A stretch of 37,459 bases of DNA. Source: an uncultured Clostridia bacterium. Its GTDB lineage: Bacteria; Bacillota; Clostridia; Oscillospirales; Oscillospiraceae. A program made the position numbers and the translations under genes. This document shows, one piece after another, positions 8,695 through 16,872 of the stretch. The DNA lies in contig CANSAE010000012.1 in NCBI GenBank assembly GCA_947644595.1, forward strand, positions 1 to 37,459. Direction: 5' to 3'. Each line of letters opens with the position of its first letter. The first letter of the stretch is position 1. The notes under the pieces are model-generated. The model was not told the DNA's origin and made no database searches. It saw only the letters and a program-made list of their open reading frames with translations.

Positions 8695-11160
8695 ATGAAA
8701 AATTCCGATCGGTTTACAGATAGAGCCCAGTCTGCCATTGAGCGGGCACGATTGGCGGCTACGGACTTGGGGCACAGTTATGTAGGTACGGAGCATATCC
8801 TCATCGGCATTGCAGCTGAACAGGATGGTCTGGGCGCAAAAATATTGCGGGACAACGGCTTTGATGCGGAAAAACTGACGCAAACGGTGGAGCACAGTGC
8901 GGGGAGAGGGGAACCCGGTGTACCGTCTCAGGGATTGTCTCCCCGGGCGCGACAGATTATGCGTCTGGCAGGAGAAGACGCCAGACGCTTGGGGCACAAC
9001 TATGTAGGCACGGAGCATATCCTGATGGGGATCCTTCGTGAGCCGGATTGCGCAGGCGCGCAGACCCTCACAATGCTGGGGGGCGATTTGAATAAGCTGT
9101 ATACGGATATTATGTGCGTATTTGACAGCCGGGAGTACAAGCCCAGATCTGCGGCATCACGCCCTGTGCCGCGAAAAAGCGATACCAAAACACTAGACCA
9201 GTTCGGCCGGGATTTGACAGAAGCTGCCAGGCTGGGACGGATCGACCCGGTGATCGGCCGGGACACAGAAATCCGGAGGGTACTGCAGATCTTATCCCGG
9301 CGTACCAAAAATAACCCGGCCCTCATCGGGGAACCGGGTGTGGGAAAGACTGCGATCGCCGAAGGGATTGCCCGACAGTTGGCATCGGGAAATGTGCCTG
9401 AAGGATTGCGGAATAAACGCCTGGTATCTCTGGATTTGACCTCCATGGTGGCGGGAACCAAATATCGGGGAGATTTTGAGGATCGGGTAAAAGCGGTACT
9501 GCGGGAAGTGAATCGTGCGGGAGATGTGATTCTGTTTATTGATGAGCTTCACTCTCTCATTGGTGCGGGCAGTGCTGAAGGCGCGATCGACGCGGCAAAT
9601 ATTATTAAGCCGGCATTGGGGCGGGGCGAGATTCAAATCATCGGAGCAACGACCAGTGAGGAGTACCGCAAATACATTGAGAAAGACGCCGCGCTGGAGC
9701 GCCGTTTCCAGCCTGTACAAGTCTTAGAGCCCAGCGAAGAGGATGCCGTGGTGATCCTTCAGGGGGTGCGGGAGAAATATGAGAGCTATCATCGGCTGAA
9801 AATCACCGATGAAGCGATTCAAGCCGCGGTCACAATGGCGGTGCGTTATATCTCAGGCCGCTTCTTGCCGGATAAAGCTATTGATTTGATGGATGAAGCC
9901 TGCTCACGGGTACGCATGGAAGGAGCGGCAGAGCCTGCGCAATTGGCCCAACTGCGTGGCGAGCTCAAGCAGTTAACGGAGGAAAAGGATCAAGCGGTCC
10001 GGGATCAGGACTTTGAACGTGCTGCCCGGGTGCGGGACAGGGAAGGTAAGGCAAAATTGGCGCTGGAGACGGAAAAGCGTAATTGGGAAGCGCAGCAGCG
10101 GGCCAGCGGAATGTCCGTTACGGCTGAAGATGTGGCGGCGGTGGTTTCCGATTGGACAGGAATCCCTCTGCAGTCTCTTGACAGCGACGAAAGCCGCCGT
10201 CTTATGTCCTTGGAGGACGAATTGAAGCGACGGATCATAGGACAGGATGAGGCAGTTGCGGCAGTAGCCCGAGCCGTGCGGCGGGGAAGAGTGGGATTGA
10301 AAGAGCCGGAACGGCCGACTGGCTCTTTCCTGTTTCTGGGGCCCACGGGCGTGGGAAAAACCGAGCTCTGCCGCGCTTTGGCGGAAGCATTGTTCGGCGA
10401 TGAGAACGCCATGCTGCGGTTTGACATGTCTGAGTACATGGAAAAGCAGGCAGTTTCCCGGCTGATTGGTTCACCGCCGGGCTATGTGGGCTATGACGAG
10501 GGGGGACAATTGACAGAAAAGGTGCGGAGGAGACCGTACTCTGTTGTTCTTCTGGACGAAATCGAAAAAGCGAATGAAGATGTTTGGGGCGTGCTGCTTC
10601 AAGTATTAGAGGATGGACGATTGACAGATGCCAAGGGGCGTACGTCAGATTTTCGCAATTGTGTCATTGTGATGACCTCTAATATTGGGGCCAAATCTAT
10701 CACAGAACGGGTGCGGCTGGGTTTTCTGGATGATGTGGAGGATGAGGAGCGGGAGAATCGGCGCATGAAGAAGGCAGTCATGACGGAGCTGAAACAGACC
10801 TTCCGCCCGGAATTCCTCAATCGTGTGGATGAAACGATCGTGTTTCGCCAGCTGACAGAATCAGATGTGCAGCGTATCGCGAAACGACTGCTGGACAAAG
10901 TGGCTAAGCGTATGGACGGTTTGGGCGTAACACTCCGATATTCTCCGGAAGCTTTGGTATTCTTGGCACGCCAAGGGTATGACAAAGCACTGGGCGCGCG
11001 GCCGCTGCGCAGAGTGATCCGCAGTCAAATCGAAGACCCAGCTGCAGTACAGCTGCTTTCCGGAGAACTTTCTGCCGGCGATATTATGACGGTAGAGATT
11101 GTAGATGGGAAAGTTTCCCTTGCTGTGACTCACTCGGATACCAGCTCTGTGCCGGGATAA
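8695..11160 (+). CDS. clpC: ATP-dependent Clp protease ATP-binding subunit ClpC
   Basis: 821 residues; ATG follows AGAAGGGG. Two Clp_N repeats (residues about 1-145, each with LGH-x-Y-V-G-T-E-H-I-L), first AAA+ module with Walker A GEPGVGKT (212-219) and Walker B ILFIDELH, a UVR/coiled-coil insert (about 420-455) specific to ClpC, and second AAA+ module with Walker A GPTGVGKT (549-556). The L-G-F tripeptide at 675-677 is the ClpP docking loop, so this is the unfoldase of ClpCP. In Bacillus clpC sits behind ctsR, mcsA and mcsB. Those genes are absent here, and I see no CtsR heptad repeats upstream. Its 3' end overlaps spoIID on the other strand by 31 bases. Confidence 0.97.
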   Translation: MKNSDRFTDRAQSAIERARLAATDLGHSYVGTEHILIGIAAEQDGLGAKILRDNGFDAEKLTQTVEHSAGRGEPGVPSQGLSPRARQIMRLAGEDARRLGHNYVGTEHILMGILREPDCAGAQTLTMLGGDLNKLYTDIMCVFDSREYKPRSAASRPVPRKSDTKTLDQFGRDLTEAARLGRIDPVIGRDTEIRRVLQILSRRTKNNPALIGEPGVGKTAIAEGIARQLASGNVPEGLRNKRLVSLDLTSMVAGTKYRGDFEDRVKAVLREVNRAGDVILFIDELHSLIGAGSAEGAIDAANIIKPALGRGEIQIIGATTSEEYRKYIEKDAALERRFQPVQVLEPSEEDAVVILQGVREKYESYHRLKITDEAIQAAVTMAVRYISGRFLPDKAIDLMDEACSRVRMEGAAEPAQLAQLRGELKQLTEEKDQAVRDQDFERAARVRDREGKAKLALETEKRNWEAQQRASGMSVTAEDVAAVVSDWTGIPLQSLDSDESRRLMSLEDELKRRIIGQDEAVAAVARAVRRGRVGLKEPERPTGSFLFLGPTGVGKTELCRALAEALFGDENAMLRFDMSEYMEKQAVSRLIGSPPGYVGYDEGGQLTEKVRRRPYSVVLLDEIEKANEDVWGVLLQVLEDGRLTDAKGRTSDFRNCVIVMTSNIGAKSITERVRLGFLDDVEDEERENRRMKKAVMTELKQTFRPEFLNRVDETIVFRQLTESDVQRIAKRLLDKVAKRMDGLGVTLRYSPEALVFLARQGYDKALGARPLRRVIRSQIEDPAAVQLLSGELSAGDIMTVEIVDGKVSLAVTHSDTSSVPG

Positions 11161-12080
11161 TAATGAGCCAGGATATCCTCATAACCGTATCCGTTTTTGG
11201 CATATACGTTTGCACCGTATTGGCTCATGCCGACGCCATGTCCATAACCGGTAACAGTGAATTGGAAATTCCCGGTATCGGTATATTCCAGCCGGTATGC
11301 GCTGGATCGCAGGGAAAATAGGGTGCGCATCTGACTGCCGGGAATAGCGGTACCGCATACGGTGCTGGATTCCACCCGGCCGCTGTCGTTCAGGACAGAC
11401 TCTCCCAGCCAATTGGCCGGTTCGCCGGAAAAGGCCAAATCGGGATATGCTTCCTGACATACGGCTTGAAATTCTTCCGGTGTTAAGACGACCTGTGTCA
11501 CATAATCGGGCACGTCCGCAGCGGTTTCGGGAGAATCCACTGAAAGCAGATACGGACAGTCATTCCAGAGGTCCGCGCTTGCCAGGGTCTTTCCGGCAGA
11601 GGAGGAATGGAATACGGCTTGGATGGGATTCCCGCCATATCGCAGATATTCTCCGTCGGTATCAGAGACCGCAGATAACATTTTGGCATAATATTCGTCA
11701 AAGTGATCTCCCCAGTGCGTCTTCATATCGTCTATGGATAAGAAGGCTTTGCAGCAATTCGGGTCATCGCAGATGTCCTCGTCAGGATGTGCGTCTGTGT
11801 GATGGGACATGCGATACAGGATGAAGGTCCGGGCCGCTACGGCTTGGGCCTTCAAAGCTTCTATTTCAAATAGAGCCGGCATTTCTCCTGCGAGAACACC
11901 GGGGAGATGCTCTGCCAATGTAGTGGTTTCTATGGTGTCCCCGGAACGAACCGTGAGGGTGATCTGGTCATCAGAACGGACGGTCACCGGCGATGCTTCG
12001 GGCCTTTCCTGTCCCCAAAATACAGGCAACAGGAGGGAGAACAGTACGGCGACGGCGGACAAAACAGCGACAGGCTTCAT
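11130..12080 (-). CDS. spoIID: stage II sporulation protein D (SpoIID)-like peptidoglycan lytic transglycosylase
   Basis: 316 residues from ATG 12080, preceded by AAAGGATG; the long open frame upstream to 12518 has no good start. An N-terminal membrane anchor (about residues 3-22) is followed by the SpoIID/LytB domain: LAGEMPALFEIEALKAQAVA (with the catalytic glutamate in GEMP), ARTF, FHSSSAGKT, and the closing GYGHGVGMSQYGA. SpoIID cleaves glycan strands during engulfment of the forespore, usually together with SpoIIP and SpoIIM. It is slightly shorter than the Bacillus protein (about 340). No murA or spoIIQ neighbour is present. Convergent with clpC with a 31-base overlap of coding ends and no terminator between. 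Confidence 0.92.
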   Translation of the reverse strand: MKPVAVLSAVAVLFSLLLPVFWGQERPEASPVTVRSDDQITLTVRSGDTIETTTLAEHLPGVLAGEMPALFEIEALKAQAVAARTFILYRMSHHTDAHPDEDICDDPNCCKAFLSIDDMKTHWGDHFDEYYAKMLSAVSDTDGEYLRYGGNPIQAVFHSSSAGKTLASADLWNDCPYLLSVDSPETAADVPDYVTQVVLTPEEFQAVCQEAYPDLAFSGEPANWLGESVLNDSGRVESSTVCGTAIPGSQMRTLFSLRSSAYRLEYTDTGNFQFTVTGYGHGVGMSQYGANVYAKNGYGYEDILAHYYPGTELVSE

Positions 12081-12170
12081 GGTGCATCCTTTCGAAAAGA
12101 CTTGACGGCAGCGGAAGTGAGAGGTAAAATGTGATGTCAGTATTAAATTTATTAAGGCAGGGTCATAATT

Positions 12171-12983
12171 ATGCGGAAGAACGCGATCTTCATGTGCTGT
12201 TATGTGTGTGTGGCCGCGGCGTTTGGCGGCTTTTTTCGATGGATCCAATCCCTTACGGCGTTTGAAGCGGAAACTGGACTGATCATTCCCGGGAGCTTGT
12301 GGAGCAAGCTGATGGTATTGATGTGCGTGGTGGCCGCGGCGGGGCTGTTGGGATTGGTGCTGAGACATAGAAAACGGGACTATTTTCCTGCCAGTACTTG
12401 TGAATCCGTATTTCGCGGAACGACACCGCTGCCGCCCTATATTTACACGGTGTTTGCTTTGGCCATGGCCATCGGCGGTGTGGTGCTGTTTCTTACCTCC
12501 AAATACCGTCCGTATCAAACACTGATCCGCCTTTTATCGTTTTTCTCGATTTTGTCTGCCGGTAGTTTTTATTATCTGGCATCTTCTCCCTACAAGCAGA
12601 GAGAGACCGGGATGCAGTGCTTGTGTGCTGCGGTTCTGACCTTGATGGGCTGTTTTTGGATGATTTTGAGTTATAAGATGAACAGCACACTGCCCACTGT
12701 CTGGCGGTATTCCATAGAGATTCTAGCATTGGCGGCGGATACCATAGCGTTCTATTATATGGCGGGCTATGCGTTTGGAAGGCCAAAACCGTACCGGTCC
12801 ATGTTTTTTTCTTTCCTGGGGGCGTTTTTTTCTCTGGTGACTATGGCGGATGAACGGATGCTGGGGATGCAGATTATTTTGGGGGCCATGTCCGGAATGC
12901 TGATGTACTGCGGATGGATGACGGTTTCCACCATGCGGGCAGAAAAGCGGATGGAAACAAATGTGTCGGAAACAGAGGCATAA
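12171..12983 (+). CDS. unknown polytopic membrane protein
   Basis: 270 residues with about eight predicted membrane helices spread evenly along the chain (near residues 5-24, 44-63, 85-105, 112-132, 143-163, 170-192, 200-218 and 222-243). It ends in a short charged tail with E-K-R-M-E-T. Start ATG 12171, with AAGGCAGGG about ten bases upstream as a modest ribosome binding site. No transporter or enzyme motif is evident and I do not recognise the family. It reads divergently from spoIID, the two starts being 90 bases apart, and is closed by a terminator. Confidence 0.85.
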   Translation: MRKNAIFMCCYVCVAAAFGGFFRWIQSLTAFEAETGLIIPGSLWSKLMVLMCVVAAAGLLGLVLRHRKRDYFPASTCESVFRGTTPLPPYIYTVFALAMAIGGVVLFLTSKYRPYQTLIRLLSFFSILSAGSFYYLASSPYKQRETGMQCLCAAVLTLMGCFWMILSYKMNSTLPTVWRYSIEILALAADTIAFYYMAGYAFGRPKPYRSMFFSFLGAFFSLVTMADERMLGMQIILGAMSGMLMYCGWMTVSTMRAEKRMETNVSETEA

Positions 12984-12990
12984 GGTAATA

Positions 12991-13025
12991 AAAAGCTCCA
13001 TTCCATTGGAATGGAGCTTTTGTTT
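12991..13025. terminator. bidirectional intrinsic terminator
   Basis: Stem AAAAGCTCCATTCC/GGAATGGAGCTTTT between two convergent genes, with T on the right side and A on the left. It serves the membrane protein gene and fakA. Confidence 0.85.
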
Positions 13026-14689
13026 TATTCGATGCTGATCATGTAATAATAAACCGGTTGGCCGCCGTTGATGGTCATCACTTCCGCATCCGGGAATCGC
13101 GATTCGATGATACTGGAAGTGGCCTGAGCATCGGCTGCGTGGATATCTTCTCCATAATAAACGGAGATGAGGGATGGATCCAGTGCTTCAATTTTATTGC
13201 CCAGCGCCTCCAACAGATGGGGGAGGGAATCAAAGCTGCCTACCAGAGTGCCATCCAGCAGTCCAAGATACTGTCCTGCCAAAATATGATGTCCGTCAAA
13301 CTCGGAATCCCGGGCGGCGTATGTCACCTGTGCGGTATGCACGGTCTCAATGGCTTCGTTGAACACGGTTTCCAGATCTTCCGGCGCGACATTGGGGTCG
13401 AAGTTGATCATGGCGGAAATCCCCTGGGGAACCGCGCCTGTAGGGATGACGATGACTTTCTTTTCCGTCAGCGGCTGGCACTGCTGTGCCGCCATGATAA
13501 TATTCTTGTTGTTCGGGAATACGAATACGGTTTTTGCCGGCGTACGTTCCACCGCTGCCAGAATATCCTGAGTGGAGGGATTCATAGTCTGCCCGCCGGT
13601 GACAACGGCATCAGCGCCGAGCTCTTTGAACAAATCTGACAGTCCATTGCCGGCACAGACGGCGACCACGCCGATTTCCTTTTCCGGTTCAGCGGGAGTA
13701 TGGTCCGCAAAGAGCGCTTCCTCATCTTCCAAATCATCTGCGCTGATGGCCTGCCGTCCGGCGGCCACGTCCTCGTGCTGAATACGCATGTTTTCGATTT
13801 TTGCGACTTCCAATGTGCCGTATTTCTGGGCTTCCGTCAAGGCGCTGCCGGGGATGTCTGTATGCACATGGACTTTGAAAGCTTCGTCGTCTTCTCCGAT
13901 GACCAGGCAGTCTCCGATGCTGCTGAGGTACGCCCGCAGGCCCTCCAGCGGTTTATCAACGGTTTTGCGTACAATGAATACCGTATCAAAAGTAAATGTG
14001 ATTTCTTCGTCATCAATGGCACCGAAATCGGCCTTATCTTTTGCGGGCTCATCCATGATTTCCGGCATCTCGAACCGGCCCTGGAGGGATGCCAGCATTG
14101 CCTCCCAAATGATGATGTATCCTTTGCCACCGGAATCGACCACGCCGGCTTTTTTCAGCACGGGATTCAAATTCTTGGTATCTTCCAAGGCTGTTTTACC
14201 GGCTTCCATGGCGTGTGTGAGCATCAGTTCCACATCTGCGCCGTTGGCGGCAAATTCTACTGCGGCGGCAGTAGCCAGACGGGAAACGGTCAAAATCGTA
14301 CCTTCTGCCGGCTTCATGACGGCCTTATATGCCGCGTCTACGCCTTCCTGCATAGCGGCAGCAAACTGAGCGGCATTGGCTTGTTCCAAGCCTTTAAGCT
14401 TCTTCGCGATGCCTCGGAACAGCAGGGACAAAATGACACCGGAGTTGCCTCTTGCGCCGCGCAGAAGGCCGGAGGCCACACAGTCGGCAGCGGCGCCCAA
14501 CGTTTGGGGCTTTTTTTTGTTCAATTCAGAAACGGCGTTTTGCATGGTCATGGTCATATTGGTACCGGTATCGCCATCGGGAACGGGAAAAACATTCAAC
14601 TCATTGAGCTGCTGTTTTCCGGCGCTCAGTGCGGCGTGGGCACAAATGACCATGGAAGTAAAGCTTTGTCCGTCGATAAATTCTGTCAT
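13025..14689 (-). CDS. fakA: fatty acid kinase catalytic subunit FakA-like (YloV, DAK2 domain)
   Basis: 554 residues, the normal size. ATG 14689 follows AAAGGAG. The N-terminal DhaL/DAK2 kinase domain carries NVFPVPDGDTGTNM with D38 and D40, the metal and ATP ligands in this family. SGLLRGARGNSGVILS and VDSGGKGY follow, then a middle domain and a C-terminal DegV-like domain (from about residue 340, with VVTGGQTMNPST and FVFPNNKNI). FakA phosphorylates fatty acids presented by DegV-type FakB proteins so that they enter phospholipid synthesis. It lies 27 bases after an Asp23/YloU-type gene, the conserved yloU-yloV arrangement. Confidence 0.93.
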   Translation of the reverse strand: MTEFIDGQSFTSMVICAHAALSAGKQQLNELNVFPVPDGDTGTNMTMTMQNAVSELNKKKPQTLGAAADCVASGLLRGARGNSGVILSLLFRGIAKKLKGLEQANAAQFAAAMQEGVDAAYKAVMKPAEGTILTVSRLATAAAVEFAANGADVELMLTHAMEAGKTALEDTKNLNPVLKKAGVVDSGGKGYIIIWEAMLASLQGRFEMPEIMDEPAKDKADFGAIDDEEITFTFDTVFIVRKTVDKPLEGLRAYLSSIGDCLVIGEDDEAFKVHVHTDIPGSALTEAQKYGTLEVAKIENMRIQHEDVAAGRQAISADDLEDEEALFADHTPAEPEKEIGVVAVCAGNGLSDLFKELGADAVVTGGQTMNPSTQDILAAVERTPAKTVFVFPNNKNIIMAAQQCQPLTEKKVIVIPTGAVPQGISAMINFDPNVAPEDLETVFNEAIETVHTAQVTYAARDSEFDGHHILAGQYLGLLDGTLVGSFDSLPHLLEALGNKIEALDPSLISVYYGEDIHAADAQATSSIIESRFPDAEVMTINGGQPVYYYMISIE

Positions 14690-14716
14690 AGTTTCAGCTC
14701 CTTTATCCAGGTGTGG

Positions 14717-15067
14717 TCAGCCCAAAATCATAGTGTCCACGAAAATGTCCACCCGGGCCACGGGGACCCCGGTGACACTGGCCACTTTATAGCTGACTTC
14801 CTTCATGATCTCCCGGCAGATGGTAGTGACATTCACGCCCTGATCGATTGCAATATGCAGTTCAATGATGAGCGCGCCGGCCTCGTCATATTTCACGAAA
14901 ACACCTTTGGACATGGACTCCCGCTTCAACAGCTGGAAGATGCCCTCCTTATTTTTTCCTGCCATGCCCTTGACGCCGAAGCAGTTGGTCGCCGCGTCGC
15001 CGGACAGGTTGGAGAATACCTCATTTGAGATACTGATGCACCCATTAGGAGTATCGATACGCACCAT
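14717..15067 (-). CDS. Asp23/Gls24 family envelope stress protein (YloU-like)
   Basis: 116 residues from ATG 15067 after GAAAGGAG. Typical Asp23 composition: I-S-N-E-V-F-S-N-L near the start, then IIELHIAIDQGVNVTTICRE, and the closing amphipathic VASVTGVPVARVDIFVDTMI. These proteins associate with the membrane and contribute to cell envelope homeostasis; the biochemical role is not settled. It is the first gene of the operon with fakA and has its own promoter. Confidence 0.92.
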   Translation of the reverse strand: MVRIDTPNGCISISNEVFSNLSGDAATNCFGVKGMAGKNKEGIFQLLKRESMSKGVFVKYDEAGALIIELHIAIDQGVNVTTICREIMKEVSYKVASVTGVPVARVDIFVDTMILG

Positions 15068-15111
15068 AGTAATAGCTCCTTTCGTAAAGCTATGAATGAC
15101 TAATCTAAGCC

Positions 15112-15140
15112 ATTATAATACATTTTTGGAAAAAGCACAA
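15112..15140 (-). promoter_or_regulatory. sigma-A promoter of the asp23-like/fakA operon
   Basis: On the minus strand, TTGTGC (15140-15135), a 17-base spacer, and TATAAT (15117-15112). It is back to back with the plus-strand promoter at 15180-15208. Confidence 0.75.
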
Positions 15141-15179
15141 GATGCAATCTTTTCAACTGGGACATGGTGGAAAGGTGAC

Positions 15180-15208
15180 TTGCAAGAATTGCTGAAAACT
15201 GTTATAAT
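15180..15208 (+). promoter_or_regulatory. sigma-A promoter of the thioesterase-like/HAD operon
   Basis: TTGCAA (15180-15185), 17-base spacer, TATAAT (15203-15208); divergent from the asp23-like promoter 40 bases away. Confidence 0.8.
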
Positions 15209-15248
15209 AAATTTTCCATCTTAGAAAGGTTAAGGGAGAATATATGCT

Positions 15249-15974
15249 ATGGATATGAAGCCTACCACCAATGTTGCGGTGAATGCGTCTGATTTGGATA
15301 AACGGGGATACATGACACTTACACGCTTGACGCAGCTCATGCTCTTGGCCGCAATGGACCGCAACCGTGTGGAGGGCGGCGGCAGAGGTCCGATGCGGGA
15401 GAACTTCGGTGCGGCGTGGATGTTCCGACGGGTCAAGCTGGAGCAATTCCTCCCAATTCGTGAAGGCGATGTACTTCAGGGCTTTGGATCCGGACGGACA
15501 ATACTGCCGACGGAATATGTGCGCAGAGGAGAATTCCGGCGGGACGGGGAACTGGTGGCGGCCTGTGATCTGGTGCTGATTCCTGTGAGATTGAAGGAAC
15601 GCGCAAAACTGTCTACGGCAGAGATTGATCGTCTGTATGATTGCCCACCATCCAATGAGGTAGAAAATTTCCCCCGGCTGGCCGCTTTGCCGGAAGTGTC
15701 CTATGGGGATATCAAGACGATTACGGAAGCAGACTGTGATGATAATGCTTCCCATTTTGCTTCTCATAACTATGTGGACCTGGTTTGCACCGAGTTGGGA
15801 TGTTTTGACGGGCCGTACCGGATGATCCGCCATTTTCAGATTGATTACATCAAGGAGTGTGTTACGGGCGATCGTATCAAGCTTGGCGCAGCGGAACAGG
15901 GGGCAGGTTTTGTCGTGCAGGGAATCCATGAGGATGGGCGGCCCTGCTTCAATGCCTATTGTGAATATGAATAA
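15249..15974 (+). CDS. acyl-ACP thioesterase-like protein (double hot-dog fold)
   Basis: 241 residues; start ATG 15249 with AAGGGAG upstream (an ATG at 15244 is out of frame). An N-terminal hot-dog unit reads DLDKRGYMTLTRLTQLMLLAA, then an R-R-V-K-L-E-Q-F-x-P-I-R-x-G-D strand pattern and a T-E-Y-V-R-R-G-E-F segment. A second half (from about 150) contains D-D-N-A-S-H-F-A-S-H-N-Y-V-D-L, the D-x-N-x-H-x-x-N-x-x-Y pattern of FatA/FatB-type acyl-ACP thioesterases. These hydrolyse acyl-ACP to free fatty acids, which would suit a neighbour that phosphorylates fatty acids (FakA), although the two are divergently transcribed. The substrate is inferred. Confidence 0.8.
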   Translation: MDMKPTTNVAVNASDLDKRGYMTLTRLTQLMLLAAMDRNRVEGGGRGPMRENFGAAWMFRRVKLEQFLPIREGDVLQGFGSGRTILPTEYVRRGEFRRDGELVAACDLVLIPVRLKERAKLSTAEIDRLYDCPPSNEVENFPRLAALPEVSYGDIKTITEADCDDNASHFASHNYVDLVCTELGCFDGPYRMIRHFQIDYIKECVTGDRIKLGAAEQGAGFVVQGIHEDGRPCFNAYCEYE

Positions 15975-16797
15975 ATGTCAATACCGATTGGCCGCCATTG
16001 ACTTGGACTGGACCACCTTGAACAGTCAAAAGAATATCGGAGGACATACAGTCCGTGCGGTGAATGAAGCCTTGGACCGGGGCGTGGAAGTCATTTTTTG
16101 CACGGGACGCAGCCGGGCACAGTTTGAGCGCTATTTGACGCAGTTCCCGAAGCTACGGTATGCAATTGCATCCAGCGGAGCAGTGGTTTACGATGTGAAG
16201 ACGTGGGAAAAGCTTGTATCCAACGAAATGCCTCCGGAAATCGTGGACCGGATATTCTCGGTAGGAGAGATGCTGGACTGCTTCCCGTTTATGGGGATGG
16301 AGGGGAACTCCATTTATGAAGGTTCTATGGCGTCACTGGCCGTAGAATACGGGTTGAAAAATTATCTCTATGAAATGCACAATTTTGCTGCGCCGGTGGA
16401 GGGACTGTTCCGGTGGTATCGGACCCAAAACCGTCCGGTAGAGTCTATTTCGTTCTATTTTCGGGACCATCAGCCCTGTGCGGCCGTGCGAGAAGCACTG
16501 CGGGATTTACCACTATATATGAGTTTTCCCAAAGAGCCTTGTGTGGAGATGAGTATGGAAACAGCGGACAAAGGCATTGCACTCCGTGCTTTATGCGGCA
16601 AATTGGGGATTTCTATGGCAGAAACACTGGTTGTTGGAGACAGTGATAATGATGTGCCCATGTTTCGTGCGGCGGGCTTTGCTGTGGCGGTGGAAAATGC
16701 CTCCGATGCGGTGAAAGCGGAAGCGGATGCGGTTGTGCCGGACTGTGACCACGATGGTGTTGGGGTTGCAATTGAAAAATATATATTGCATTCTTGA
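15967..16797 (+). CDS. Cof-type HAD-superfamily hydrolase
   Basis: 276 residues if started at ATG 15967, which overlaps the stop of the previous gene by 8 bases; ATG 15952 is also possible. HAD motifs: DLDWTTL (motif I, nucleophile and acid aspartates), CTGRSRAQF (motif II), a lysine in the ADKGIAL helix (motif III), and GDSDNDVPMF (motif IV). A C2 cap lies between motifs II and III, as in Cof/YidA sugar-phosphate phosphatases. An oddity is tryptophan in place of the usual glycine after the second aspartate of motif I (DxDGT to DxDWT). Substrate unknown. Translationally coupled to the thioesterase-like gene. Confidence 0.9.
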   Translation: MNKCQYRLAAIDLDWTTLNSQKNIGGHTVRAVNEALDRGVEVIFCTGRSRAQFERYLTQFPKLRYAIASSGAVVYDVKTWEKLVSNEMPPEIVDRIFSVGEMLDCFPFMGMEGNSIYEGSMASLAVEYGLKNYLYEMHNFAAPVEGLFRWYRTQNRPVESISFYFRDHQPCAAVREALRDLPLYMSFPKEPCVEMSMETADKGIALRALCGKLGISMAETLVVGDSDNDVPMFRAAGFAVAVENASDAVKAEADAVVPDCDHDGVGVAIEKYILHS

Positions 16798-16822
16798 CAA
16801 AAAAATTATATTGATTTAGGAT
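16794..16822 (+). promoter_or_regulatory. sigma-A promoter of the MATE gene
   Basis: Consensus TTGACA (16794-16799) overlapping the HAD stop codon, a 17-base spacer, and TAGGAT (16817-16822). A second -10-like TATAGT at 16822-16827 gives a worse spacing. Confidence 0.65.
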
Positions 16823-16872
16823 ATAGTTACCAATAATTAGGAATTTAGCAAAACTATGGAGAATGAAATTTT

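Noticed and set aside
13700..15028. Plus-strand open frame of 442 codons across fakA
   Set aside because: Antisense to two genes with unmistakable family motifs; composition unlike a protein (rich in H, C and Q) and no ribosome binding site.
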